Assembly (NCBI GenBank): GCA_949752735.1
Contig: OX457036.1
Coordinates: 8,396,192-8,460,191 of the forward strand
Source of the DNA: Lumbricus terrestris
Lineage: Eukaryota; Annelida; Clitellata; Crassiclitellata; Lumbricidae
Length of the DNA stretch: 64,000 bases
Direction: 5' to 3'
The first letter of the stretch is position 1, and each line of letters opens with the position of its first letter. Made by a program: the position numbers and the translations under genes. This document shows, in pieces, positions 53,177 to 62,745 of this stretch. The notes beneath the pieces are model-generated. The model was not told where the DNA came from, did not search any database, and saw only the letters and a list, made by a program, of their open reading frames with translations.

Positions 53177-53617
53177 GCATCTAATGAATGAACATCGAGT
53201 GACTGCGTATAACTATACGTGAAGAGGGTGGATTGATAATGGCATATCGAGTGACTGCGGGCGCTCCGTATAATGACCAAGTCAACAGTTGGCGGCTTAG
53301 TTGTGCATGCATCGTCGCTTTCCTTGAGGAAATGCGATCATGAAACGATTCCTTCCTTGATCACTGTTCATTATCATCAGGGTTCGTCGGAAACGATCCC
53401 AACGCAATTGCGGTGTTCTTCTTTTAGGCAGTCCACGTGAGTTTCATAATTATAGTCTAAGGCTATGTCTTGCGTATGATTTGCATTTTTCCTCTGGGAG
53501 AACAGTTAAAACGCATTCATCGACAAATGCATAGTATAATATTGATTCTGGAATAAAAGATGTTTGGGCTGAATCATAATTTTTGTCAGAGTCATAGTTT
53601 TTCCACATCTAAAATAA
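53177..53617. other. 3' flank of Mab-21 copy E
   Basis: Unit-conserved, non-coding. Confidence 0.6.
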
Positions 53618-53623
53618 TTTATT
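53618..53623 (-). promoter_or_regulatory. Poly(A) signal AATAAA for Mab-21 copy E
   Basis: TTTATT on the + strand about 99 nt past the stop codon. Confidence 0.55.
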
Positions 53624-53721
53624 TTGCATCTGATATAATAATAATGTAGGCCTAATCACGAAGCGCTTGCTTCACAGGACCGCATAATTATTTGGTCAAT
53701 GATACGGTTTAGCGCTTTAGG

Positions 53722-56637
53722 CTAATAGCGTTCTACAAAACGAAGCTTTTGTAGAAGAAACCTGCTAATGATCTGCTCAAACGGAAAATAAAATTTCTGC
53801 AAGGCAAATTCAGTCAGCGCTTCAGCATACGGAAGATTAAAGTCGATGCAGCATCTGGCTTTCAGGTATCTTGCAAGAAAATGCCTTCCAAGAAAATACT
53901 GATGATTAACGGAGTGAAGAGTTGTGAGAGTTGCCGAGAGCGCACTCGACGTGTTTTGGCGTTTCCCATGAAAGTACACTTCATGGGCAAAAATCTCTTC
54001 AAATGTTGATCTGTCAGTTATCTCGAATTTCAGTAGATCGTCGTTTCGAGGTGATAAGTAATAAAAGAGTGTATGAAAACCAAGCAACGACTGTATGTCA
54101 CTGTCGAAAAAAGAGTCAAATGGTGGTATCAGCCTAATATTCGCAAATGCAAACTTCTTCAAATCGCTTTCAAGATCAGATTCCCGCAGAACTTTTTCAC
54201 ATAACTGCAAGACTTCGTCGTATTTATGACACCTGTAAAGATACAAAGCACGATAGCAGTCACCTGTGTTGCAATAGATTCCAAAGTCTCTGCGAATCGC
54301 AATGTAGAATGACGACACGTTCTCTAAAGCACATTCCATGAGAGCATCAATTACTGTTTCTTTTACCATCAAAGGACTCGCTGCTGCAGCCTTGATTTCT
54401 GTTACTGAATCTGTTCTGTGATAAACGAGCTGTCTCGTAGCGTTGAAATGCGTTTCTGACTGCATTTGAGCATAACATTTCTGCTTTACTAAAGCCATCA
54501 CATTTCTGTCCATCGGAAATGGTAATTCTGGAAAACCATCATAGAAGTACAATCGTTTGGATATTCTTTCACTAGATAACAAAGCTACATAATGAGCAAA
54601 CACCTTTGGCGAAAGACGCAGATCAAGATACAGCCGCCTGCCAATGTAGTTTAGATTGTTTTTAGTAATCTTCTTATGAAGCACACACAATCCTACGATT
54701 CTTGCGATATCGTCAATAAACAGCAGACAGCCAGCATTCATTGTTTCTTCATCCCTCTGAATTTTCTGATCTTTGATGATTGCTAAGCAGAACCGTATTG
54801 CTGGCTGATGTTCTGATGTAGCGAAATAGAGAGCAGCCAGATAGGCCAAAGCTGCAGGAGTAATACTATTGATTTGCCAATCGTCACATTCTAACGTCTT
54901 TGTAAGAAACGATTTTGATAGGACTGACATTAGTTGAAATTCTGGATGGCCTTTGGATTTCGTTAGATTTTCCATGAGACTGTGAGCACGCAATAAGTGA
55001 AAACGACTACTCCCTATTGCGCACGATTTTGGAAAGTTATGATACTTGGACCTGATAACTTTAGTCTTTGTCGTCATTGCTTGTGCAAATTCAACGAAGA
55101 GACTGTTTTCCCATGAAATCTCTCCGTAGCGCAAGCTGTATGCAGTATGCAAAATATACAATAGATATGCATAGTACTTGTAACACAGGAGCTTCTCTGT
55201 TGTTGAAAGATATGTCAATATACGGTACATTGTCGGATCAAGACTAGTCATAGTTGGTCCACGTCGTACGCTCATGCCTAATCCTGCGGTAAACCCGTAT
55301 TTAATTGCACCACGGCACATCCATCTAGACTCACTGAATAATACAGCAAGAAATAAATTCAAAGAATCTTTTTCACTCGCTTTCCTCCAATTTAGGATAG
55401 GCTGTATGCAATCCATGAAATCCTGTACTTCTCCGTTGAAGCCTTGAAACACAGACCGGATTATTGGTAGTATGTAATTTTCAACGAACCATTGAGACGT
55501 AATGCTAGAATTGCGGAAATTCTTCAGTCGTTTTTCGGTCATATCAAGCATTGTAAAACTTGAGGGCTGATGAAATAAATTTGCTTCAGGAATAAAATAG
55601 TTCGGATAATATTTCCTTTTTAACCATTTTGAAAGTGTTCTTAGCAACTCACAGCAGATCCTGATGACAGAAAAGGAATTCCACCACTCGGGTAGCATTT
55701 CTTCACAAGTCCATAACATCAGCGTCTTTAAATGATACGTACATATAACCTCATCTTCCTTTGGACAATCCTTTTGTATTAATTCCCTCTTTGCTAAAAA
55801 TCTCAGCAAATGATAGACAATCTGCTGAGTTTTAGTCCAACTCTGAATTAATATCACCTCTGCGAGTGAAAATGACAATCTCCACTGGCGTTCGTCGTCT
55901 CTGCAAGAACGATGCTGGACATAAACAACATGACAACCATTTTGTACGACCTCAGAAATTGTATCAGTCGTCGGCCATCCACTTTTTCTATGTCGAATAC
56001 GCCAACTTTCGGCTTCAGTAGGCCATTGCGGGCAAAATATACTTTTAACAGTATCGCTTCCCATAATAACATCTGAAACTGTCTGATATTTAATTGCTGG
56101 ACCACAAACAATGTTTCGAAATGAGATTCTAGTCAATTCAAGATGGCATTGATCAAGATCTGAATTTGCAAGAGCGGTCTTGTCTGGCACAATATGGCCA
56201 CCTAAATGATCTGCTACGATAAACAAACCGTACTTTTTATTTGTCCAGTCATATCTCATTTCACCCACAAATCGTAATCGAACAAAACCTGGATACATTT
56301 GGTATGATTCCATACAGCTCATACTGATCGTCTCCGCTAGGCCACTCATATCGCTGGGCAACAGTGGAGACTCTGGAGAGCCGCCGCTAAACGTCAGTTC
56401 ATCGGCTCTGCACAAAATGACATCAAAGTCGCTGATGCATGAATCCCACGGTTCGATATAGAATTCGACAGAACTGCCACACCTTATAAAATACTCTAAA
56501 TTTGCAGGTTTTCGTGACGCCGCTAGGTTATGCATGGCATCAGAAGCATTGGGATACGACTTTGGATGCAATTGACATGTGCTAACGATGAACTCAGATG
56601 CCATTTCTTCATTCGATCTCATCGTATAGTCCGTCAT
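53722..56637 (-). CDS. Mab-21-domain nucleotidyltransferase (cGAS-like), copy E, 971 aa
   Basis: Complete intronless paralogue. The N-terminus follows copy B (AASRKPA.LEYF, DFDVILC) with a three-residue insertion in SGGSPESPLLP. CGSS..DFD and the Asp before CPQWP are kept, as are all Mab-21 signatures. C-terminally it alternates between resembling C (CHKYDEVL.LCEKVL, FANI) and D (DLKKFAFAN, DFNLPYAEAL). The last residues are frameshifted: one A fewer in a run near 53736 gives FVERY and a stop in the TAGGCTA insertion (53718-53724), replacing the MLLKR end of copies B and C. The loss is only about five residues, so the protein is probably functional. Confidence 0.88.
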   Translation of the reverse strand: MTDYTMRSNEEMASEFIVSTCQLHPKSYPNASDAMHNLAASRKPANLEYFIRCGSSVEFYIEPWDSCISDFDVILCRADELTFSGGSPESPLLPSDMSGLAETISMSCMESYQMYPGFVRLRFVGEMRYDWTNKKYGLFIVADHLGGHIVPDKTALANSDLDQCHLELTRISFRNIVCGPAIKYQTVSDVIMGSDTVKSIFCPQWPTEAESWRIRHRKSGWPTTDTISEVVQNGCHVVYVQHRSCRDDERQWRLSFSLAEVILIQSWTKTQQIVYHLLRFLAKRELIQKDCPKEDEVICTYHLKTLMLWTCEEMLPEWWNSFSVIRICCELLRTLSKWLKRKYYPNYFIPEANLFHQPSSFTMLDMTEKRLKNFRNSSITSQWFVENYILPIIRSVFQGFNGEVQDFMDCIQPILNWRKASEKDSLNLFLAVLFSESRWMCRGAIKYGFTAGLGMSVRRGPTMTSLDPTMYRILTYLSTTEKLLCYKYYAYLLYILHTAYSLRYGEISWENSLFVEFAQAMTTKTKVIRSKYHNFPKSCAIGSSRFHLLRAHSLMENLTKSKGHPEFQLMSVLSKSFLTKTLECDDWQINSITPAALAYLAALYFATSEHQPAIRFCLAIIKDQKIQRDEETMNAGCLLFIDDIARIVGLCVLHKKITKNNLNYIGRRLYLDLRLSPKVFAHYVALLSSERISKRLYFYDGFPELPFPMDRNVMALVKQKCYAQMQSETHFNATRQLVYHRTDSVTEIKAAAASPLMVKETVIDALMECALENVSSFYIAIRRDFGIYCNTGDCYRALYLYRCHKYDEVLQLCEKVLRESDLESDLKKFAFANIRLIPPFDSFFDSDIQSLLGFHTLFYYLSPRNDDLLKFEITDRSTFEEIFAHEVYFHGKRQNTSSALSATLTTLHSVNHQYFLGRHFLARYLKARCCIDFNLPYAEALTEFALQKFYFPFEQIISRFLLQKLRFVERY

Positions 56638-56669
56638 CTAAGATGTGAATTATATCTCTTTTGATGTAT

Positions 56670-57092
56670 CATTAAGATCACCATGAACATCGTCATCATC
56701 ACAATTCTCGAAAGCTTCATCATCATCATCATCATCATCATCGTCGTCGTCGTCATCACCGTGTCGTCGTCATCATTATCATTATCATAATCATCGCTAT
56801 CACCAGCATCATCATCGTTGTCGTCGTCATCACAATTCTCGATAGCTTCATCATCTTCATCATCATCATCATCATCTTCACCTTCATCATCATCATCATC
56901 ACAATTCTCGAAAGCTTCATCATCTTCATCATCATCATCATCATCAACATCATCATCGTCGTCGTCGTCATCACTGTGTCGTCGTCATCATTATCATTAT
57001 CATAATCATCGATATCACCATCATCATCATCATCGTCATCGTCGTCATAATCATCGTCGTCATCATCATAATCATCATCAGCATCATCACAA
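56670..57092. repeat. CAT/GTC trinucleotide tract, unit 5
   Basis: About 420 bp, with the same CACAATTCTCGAAAGCTTC higher-order word as unit 2, supporting a close relation of units 2 and 5 in this segment. Confidence 0.93.
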
Positions 57093-58260
57093 TTACCGGC
57101 AGAAGAGTAGGACATACATGAGTGCGGAATCAAAAGTTCAAGGTAGATATTGCCATAACTACTCTCCCTGTGTTATATTTAAATAGGCCTACACACGTTT
57201 TTATTATGTATACGGCTACCGCATCAAATCAGTTAATTTTCTCCGTGAACTGACCGTGTGATAACTTTTACAACCGCTGCCCTTTTGAATTGGTGCATGC
57301 AAAGGTCTATTTCTCAAGCAATCCAGTATGCGAGAAGTCATCCGCAGACTCTGTCACCTTAAGGTAGTGACAGATCCAGAAGTTTCCAAGAGGGCCAAAT
57401 GGGAGGGTGAAGCAAAGTATGGGAGGACAAGCGCCCGAAGGTCGATGGCTGAGTCACGCAGCATCGAGAGGGGAATGGGTCTGGGAGGGGGACGTGCCCC
57501 TCGACAACGGAAGTTTTTGGAATTTCCACATTGCAATGGCAGCGTTTTAATCTGTCAACTGCGCAATTTAGTGCTGATAAAGAGTGCGACATAGACATTA
57601 ATAGATGATTTTTAATAAATAAACTTAAAATCATGCAAATTTCCTATCGAGTTTCCACATTGCTATGGCAGAATTTTTAGATGTCATCTTAACACAATTT
57701 CTCTATTATTTCAGTTCTGACCAAATGTGTGGACTAAGATTTCAAATAATGTAATTAATAATTATTGTAATTAGGCCTACGTATAATTTCTCTATGTATC
57801 AAGTTCAGCAACTTAGACCTGCAGCTGCTGGACTAGTATAATGAAAATGTTTCGAATGATATCCGCAGCAAATCAGAACTACCAAAGAAGAATTTTTCTG
57901 GAACAAAGGCGTCTGCATTGTGTTTCACACAATGTCATTTAAATCATAGCTATATAGCGAATAAAAAAGTCACAGTTAAAGCCACAGAGGCTCACCACCT
58001 TAACGCTAGACTTCAGATTTATTTACGAAAGAAGGTCGATTACCTGATCATGAGCAATTCGAGCACCTGTTATAACTAATCGATTTTCTTTGTGCAGTAA
58101 AGTATGTTAAACTGCATGCAATGCCTGTTGTCTCTTCTGTTGCAATAGCCTAAAGTGGTTTCTAATAGTACAGAACTGGGTCAACGGCTTGAATATCCTG
58201 TAGGCCGATGCGTAAGAGAATCTCTTTGCAATGCGATGAATTCTTGCATGTGATGAGTTT
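57093..58260. other. Spacer before the GA tract, unit 5
   Basis: Very close to 16376-17533 of unit 2, including TAGGCCTA at 57772-57779 and the dispersed repeat (57363-57605). No gene. Confidence 0.6.
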
Positions 58261-58387
58261 GAGAGAGAGAGACAGAGAGAGACAGAGAGAGAGACGGAGG
58301 GAGACAGAGAGAAACAGAGCGAGACAGACAGAGAGAGCGCGAGAGACAGAGAGAGACAGATGGAGAAAGAGAGAAAGAGAGAGGGAG
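58261..58387. repeat. GA-rich microsatellite, unit 5
   Basis: GAGA/GACA tract as in the other units. Just after it, TAGGCCTA (58402-58409) is TA in unit 2. Confidence 0.95.
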
Positions 58388-58994
58388 TTTCAGTATGTGC
58401 GTAGGCCTACTGCGTAGACCTTATATGCCAGATGCGACAATTTAGCGTTGGCCCAAACTGCAGCCCTGGTTGCACAGTGCACATACATCTAATTATGAGC
58501 TGTATGTGGTGTGCAGGTCTTGTTATCACGCATGGGCTCAGCTCACTCCAGACAGCTGCATCGTGAATCTTATGAGCACCTCGCCATTGCAGACTCATGT
58601 GAAGGATGCTTGTAAATCTTTCCAACGTTTATAATCTAAGGGATAATTTTTTTGTCTTCTTCCTAAAATAAGTCTTTTTAAAAATTGCTATAGGTATTGA
58701 TCAAATTGCTTCCTAAATGCTCAAAGGCTTTCATAAAATAGCTGATGACCTGTTTTAGTCTTTGCTTCTTATAAATTATATTACCAGAAATGACCAAAGC
58801 ATCCTAACTCTTATAACACTGTAGACATCTACGCACGCTGCTATTCAACGCATATTTTTTCTTAAACATTGGGGATAAGAACATGGACGATCTCCCACCA
58901 CAAACCACAAACATTGGTGGACCGTCCGCCCATGCCCCCTAAATTTCCGCCCATGCATCGTATTCAATTCGCTCAAATAAAATCAAGTACAAAT
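58388..58994. other. Spacer after the GA tract, unit 5
   Basis: Homologous to 17721-18354; no gene. Confidence 0.55.
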
Positions 58995-59340
58995 GACGCC
59001 ATCTCATTCCATTCTATATTCCGTTCTGCTTTGATTCATTTACTTTTTTCCATTCAATTCCATATTCTGTCTAATTCCATTTTAATCTATCATAAACTAT
59101 TCTCTTTGCATTCTCTTCTATTGAGTTCACCTATTATGTTCTATTATGTTCTATACTCTAAATCCATTCTGCTCCATTCTAATTAATTCTATTCGATTCC
59201 GCCGAGAACAATTCCATTTCGTTCTAATCCATTTTATGCAGGTCCATATTTTGCTTCCTCTATTCCATTCTACTTCGGCAAATTTCTTTATTCTTATCTC
59301 TACATTCTTCTCTTTTATACTCTATAATTCCACTCCATCG
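58995..59340. repeat. Degenerate ATTCC/ATTCT tract, unit 5
   Basis: Same class as in the other units. Confidence 0.75.
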
Positions 59341-59424
59341 TTAGGCTTACTTTTAAGTTTCCTTCGCATCAATCCTCTCCCATGCACTGAAGATGAATGA
59401 TTAAATGATTTGATGATATAGCGT

Positions 59425-59703
59425 AAAAGTAAAAATCCATCCATGCAGTTCCATGTGGAACACGAGGGGGGCGCTCATCTCCTTTTCAATGACCTTGAGC
59501 CAGCAATTGACGACTCCCAAGGCCCTGGACACGGGGCCAGTGTATCGAAGTACTTGCCGTTTACTTCCGAGCTTATGCCGGTGCCAAATTATATCGCTTG
59601 GTCACAGAGGCACGTGTGCGCAAACAACTTGCCCAAGGTCGTTACCCGGAGTCGAACCCGCAACCGCCCGCTGCGTGGGCAAGCGCGTTACCGATAGGCC
59701 ACC
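59425..59703 (-). repeat. tRNA-derived SINE, unit 5
   Basis: Minus strand begins GGTGGCCTATCGGTAACGCG (A-box-like) followed by GCGGGTTCGACTCCGGG (B-box) and CCTTGGGCAAGTTG. Inserted about 60 bp before the Wnt exon; units 2-4 lack it. The left end is approximate. Confidence 0.72.
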
Positions 59704-59781
59704 GAAATAAAACATGAAGTTGCCAAAAATTCCAAGTATATCCTCTACTTTATTCTATTTTGGGTTTTTTCTGCATTGAAG

Positions 59782-60007
59782 ACACTCCATCACGAAGGCC
59801 TGTGCCAAGGGTGAGGTTCAGATGTGCTCCTGTGACCTGAACGTCCGAAGCCGGGAAAAGGAAGTGGACTTCCTGTGGGGCGGATGTTCTCACGACGTCC
59901 GGTTCGGGGAGAAGTTCTCGAAGGAGTTCGTCGATGGGAGAGAGTCGAGCGATCAGAACCTCGAGGAGCGACTGATGAACAGGTGGAACAACGAAGCCGG
60001 ACGAAAG
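59782..60007 (+). pseudogene. Wnt penultimate exon with 49-bp deletion, unit 5
   Basis: The acceptor region is kept, but 49 bp covering the SREKAYIYGISSAGVT core are missing (junction GAAGAC|ACTCC near 59784). The frame shifts, and the most conserved Wnt segment is lost. The remainder, from CAKGEVQ to NNEAGRK, is otherwise as in unit 1, with donor AAG|GTAGAT. Confidence 0.87.
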
Positions 60008-60743
60008 GTAGATCAGGTTGATGAGACTGGTTCTTCAAGGACGACTTCGAAGTTAAATCTATATTGCACCAACCTATTCGATTCCGTTAATTTTCTGTCG
60101 AGCTGAAATGAAATACCGAAGCCTGACCTTTCAAGGGCGATTTTCACAGATTTTTTTATGGCTCCATTAGACTAAGGACATTTAAAACTGACGGTTTTTT
60201 AAGCTAACGTTTAAAATGTTGCTAATTAGATTTTTCTGTTTTCTGTGACGCTCGAGAAACCTCACACAATTTAGCCTACGACACGAAAACTGTACGTCTC
60301 TGTAAGGCGGAATGTCATGGTTAGAAGACACTCGCGATGCAAAGGCAGTCACTACGAAGCAGATTATTGTGCCAACAGATTATTTGACTGTGCATGTTAT
60401 TATCCTAGAACGGAATCTTGCCAGGTTGGAAAAAAATGAATTGGATAGTAGAAGAATAGGTTGAATCAGAACAGACCAAATCAAATCAGATTAGCCACGA
60501 CATCCGGTCATTTTCGCCCTTAACAAGTCCTAATAAAAAAATGAAATAATCACAAGATTCATTGTATAACTTTCGGTAAAGAAATCCCTTCCCGGTAGAG
60601 ACCCGAAAAACCTTTTCCAAGAAAGACCCAATGTTGACATGAGTTCAAGTATAATAAACAAATTAAACATATAATATCTATAGTTTCGTCATTTCCTGCT
60701 TGTCGCCACTCCATGATTTGCAAATGATTCGTGCACTTGACAG
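60008..60743 (+). other. Wnt intron, unit 5 (736 bp)
   Basis: Nearly identical to the unit 1 intron 6289-7020 over most of its length, diverging just before the acceptor, where it matches unit 3 (GATTCGTGCACTTGACAG). Confidence 0.75.
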
Positions 60744-61162
60744 GCGGTCGGCGGAAGTATGAAGCTACTGTGCAAATGTCACGGCGTTTCCGGTTCCTGT
60801 TCGGCGAAGATCTGCTGGCGAACCGTCGCCTCCTTCCGCGAAATCGGTGACCTCCTCAAAGACAAGTTCGACGGTGCCACCAGGGTCAAGGTCGTAGCCA
60901 CCAAGGTCAAACTGAAACCAGTGGATCGTCGACAGAAGAGACCCACACGGAGAGACCTCGTCTACTTGGAACAGTCTCCGGACTACTGCGACCATCGCCC
61001 GGACGTGGGGTCCTGGACGGGTGTCAGTTGATGTGCTGTGGACGAGGGTACCGTACCTACATCGAGGAAGAGGTGGAGGACTGTAACTGCAAGTTCTTCT
61101 GGTGCTGTAGTGTTGAGTGTCAGAAGTGTACGTCGCACGTTGAGAAGTACTACTGCAACTAG
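60744..61162 (+). pseudogene. Wnt last exon with 43-bp deletion, unit 5
   Basis: Identical in layout to the other last exons up to DVGS, then 43 bp are missing (junction GGGGTCCT|GGACGG near 61014), which removes LGTVGRQCNRTSYGL and causes a frameshift and early stop. The downstream cysteine-rich codons remain in another frame. Together with the upstream exon damage this unit is a clear pseudogene. Confidence 0.9.
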
Positions 61163-61227
61163 GATGACTGCGAACTGGAACAAGGATTACGCCTTCAGTT
61201 CGTGTGCATGGTGTCTCTCTAGTAGGC

Positions 61228-61271
61228 GGGCGATTAGTCAACGGACTATTCATTAACGGACGATTCGTCAA
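61228..61271. repeat. 15-bp minisatellite remnant, unit 5
   Basis: Two to three copies (ATTCATTAACGGACG, ATTCGTCAAC). Array homology stops at about 61271. Confidence 0.8.
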
Positions 61272-61979
61272 CAGGGGATTCTATCCCTTCCCCCTAAGCA
61301 ATCGGGCGCAATCCATCTACTTTCTCCCCTTTTCTTGACCGGCCTTCCTCTATGTATGCAATATAATGCAATCTAGCGCATGCCCTCTTCTAGTGTGGGA
61401 ATGAAGGTTTGTTTGGAGAGGGACAAACGAGCATCCAGCAGACGATCGCCGAAGCATATGAGAAGGGACCTGGTATATGGGGAGGGAATGTGCCCCTCCC
61501 CATAAGAAATGTTTGCGATTTCCGCATTGCAATTTCAGCATTTTAAGCTGTCCTCTTAGCAAAATGACTCTACTGTTTCAGTGGAGGAATTACTGCCAAA
61601 ATTGGGCAGCCGTATGTTTTGCGCCTCTGATCAGCGTGCACTCGAGAGGCGTTACATACCAAGTAATTTATAATTAAAAAACATAAATTTTTTAGAGCAC
61701 AATGCAATACAATAAAATACAATGTAGGGGTCCTACATTGTAAGCCCACGTAATAATGATGTTACTTTACTAAGTGTTCAAGGACCAAATTTGACTGTCT
61801 GAAATTTGAAAGAAAACATTGGAGAGAAGCCATTTAGTTGTGCAAAATAGTATTTGTATTATCATTATTTTTTTCAATTATAATAATTATGATTGTATTA
61901 TTTATTAACATAGTAAAAACATAATATTATAATCATGTAATAGGAAATATTTTATAGTATATTATAGCTGTTATAGCTG
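61272..61979. other. Sequence beyond the array
   Basis: Unrelated to the unit except a diverged copy of the dispersed repeat at about 61470-61570 (GGGAATGTGCCCCTCCCCAT, CCGCATTGCAATTTCAGC). Followed by AT-rich sequence. No gene. Confidence 0.55.
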
Positions 61980-62402
61980 TTGAGAGAAGGAGTAAATCTC
62001 AATGGGCGTCTAGTGAACAATCTACGGTTTGCCGATGATATTGACATAATAGCCAACTCGCAGGAAAAGTTACAGGAGCTGACGGACAAGGTGGACGGTA
62101 GTAGCAGGAGAATGGGACTGAAGATAAATGCGGAGAAAACAAAAACAATGATAATTGGAAAACAACACAAGGAACTGGAAGTGTCGTTGGAGGGCAGACT
62201 GCTGGAGCAGGTCACGAAGTTTGTATACCTAGGAGGGCTAATAACAGAGGATGGAAAATGTACGGAGGACATCAAGAGAAGGATCGGCCTAGCATGTGCG
62301 ATATTTGGTACACTCGGCAAAATGTGGAGGACAAAGAGCATCTCAATCACAACCAAGATGAAACTAGTAGGGGTAATAGGCGGGTATGACGATCACTTCT
62401 AG
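61980..62402 (+). pseudogene. LINE reverse transcriptase fragment
   Basis: About 140 codons with NLRFADDIDIIANSQEKLQ (the ADD active-site motif), GLKINAEKTKTMII and VTKFVYLGGLITEDGKC, all typical of the palm and thumb of non-LTR retrotransposon RT. It belongs to a different lineage from the element at 25898-28787. Both ends are missing. Confidence 0.82.
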
Positions 62403-62745
62403 GAACGGCGACTTCTAGGAAAGGCGCCTCTAGGCTTCTAGGCTTCTAGGCTGAGCCTACCTAGGCTATAGGCTTCTAGGCTTCTAGGCCACGCCTACCT
62501 AGGCTTCTAGGCTACCCCTACCTAGGCTAAGAGCACTTCTAGGCTACCCATAATTAGCATACGAGCTACCAGCGCACTTCCAGGAACGGCCTTCCTAGGC
62601 TAATAGCGCTTCTAGGCTACGCCTAATAAGCTTCCAGGGATTCTAGGCTAGACCTAATTAGCATACGAGCGACCAGGGCTTCTAGGGAACGGGCTATAGG
62701 CTACTAGCGCTTCTAGGGCTAATAGCTCGCTTATACTAGGGCCTC
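62395..62745. repeat. CTTCTAGGCT-rich low-complexity tract
   Basis: About 350 bp of irregularly spaced CTTCTAGGCT, CCTAGG, TAGGCTA and ACGCCTA words with no fixed period. No coding potential. Confidence 0.8.
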
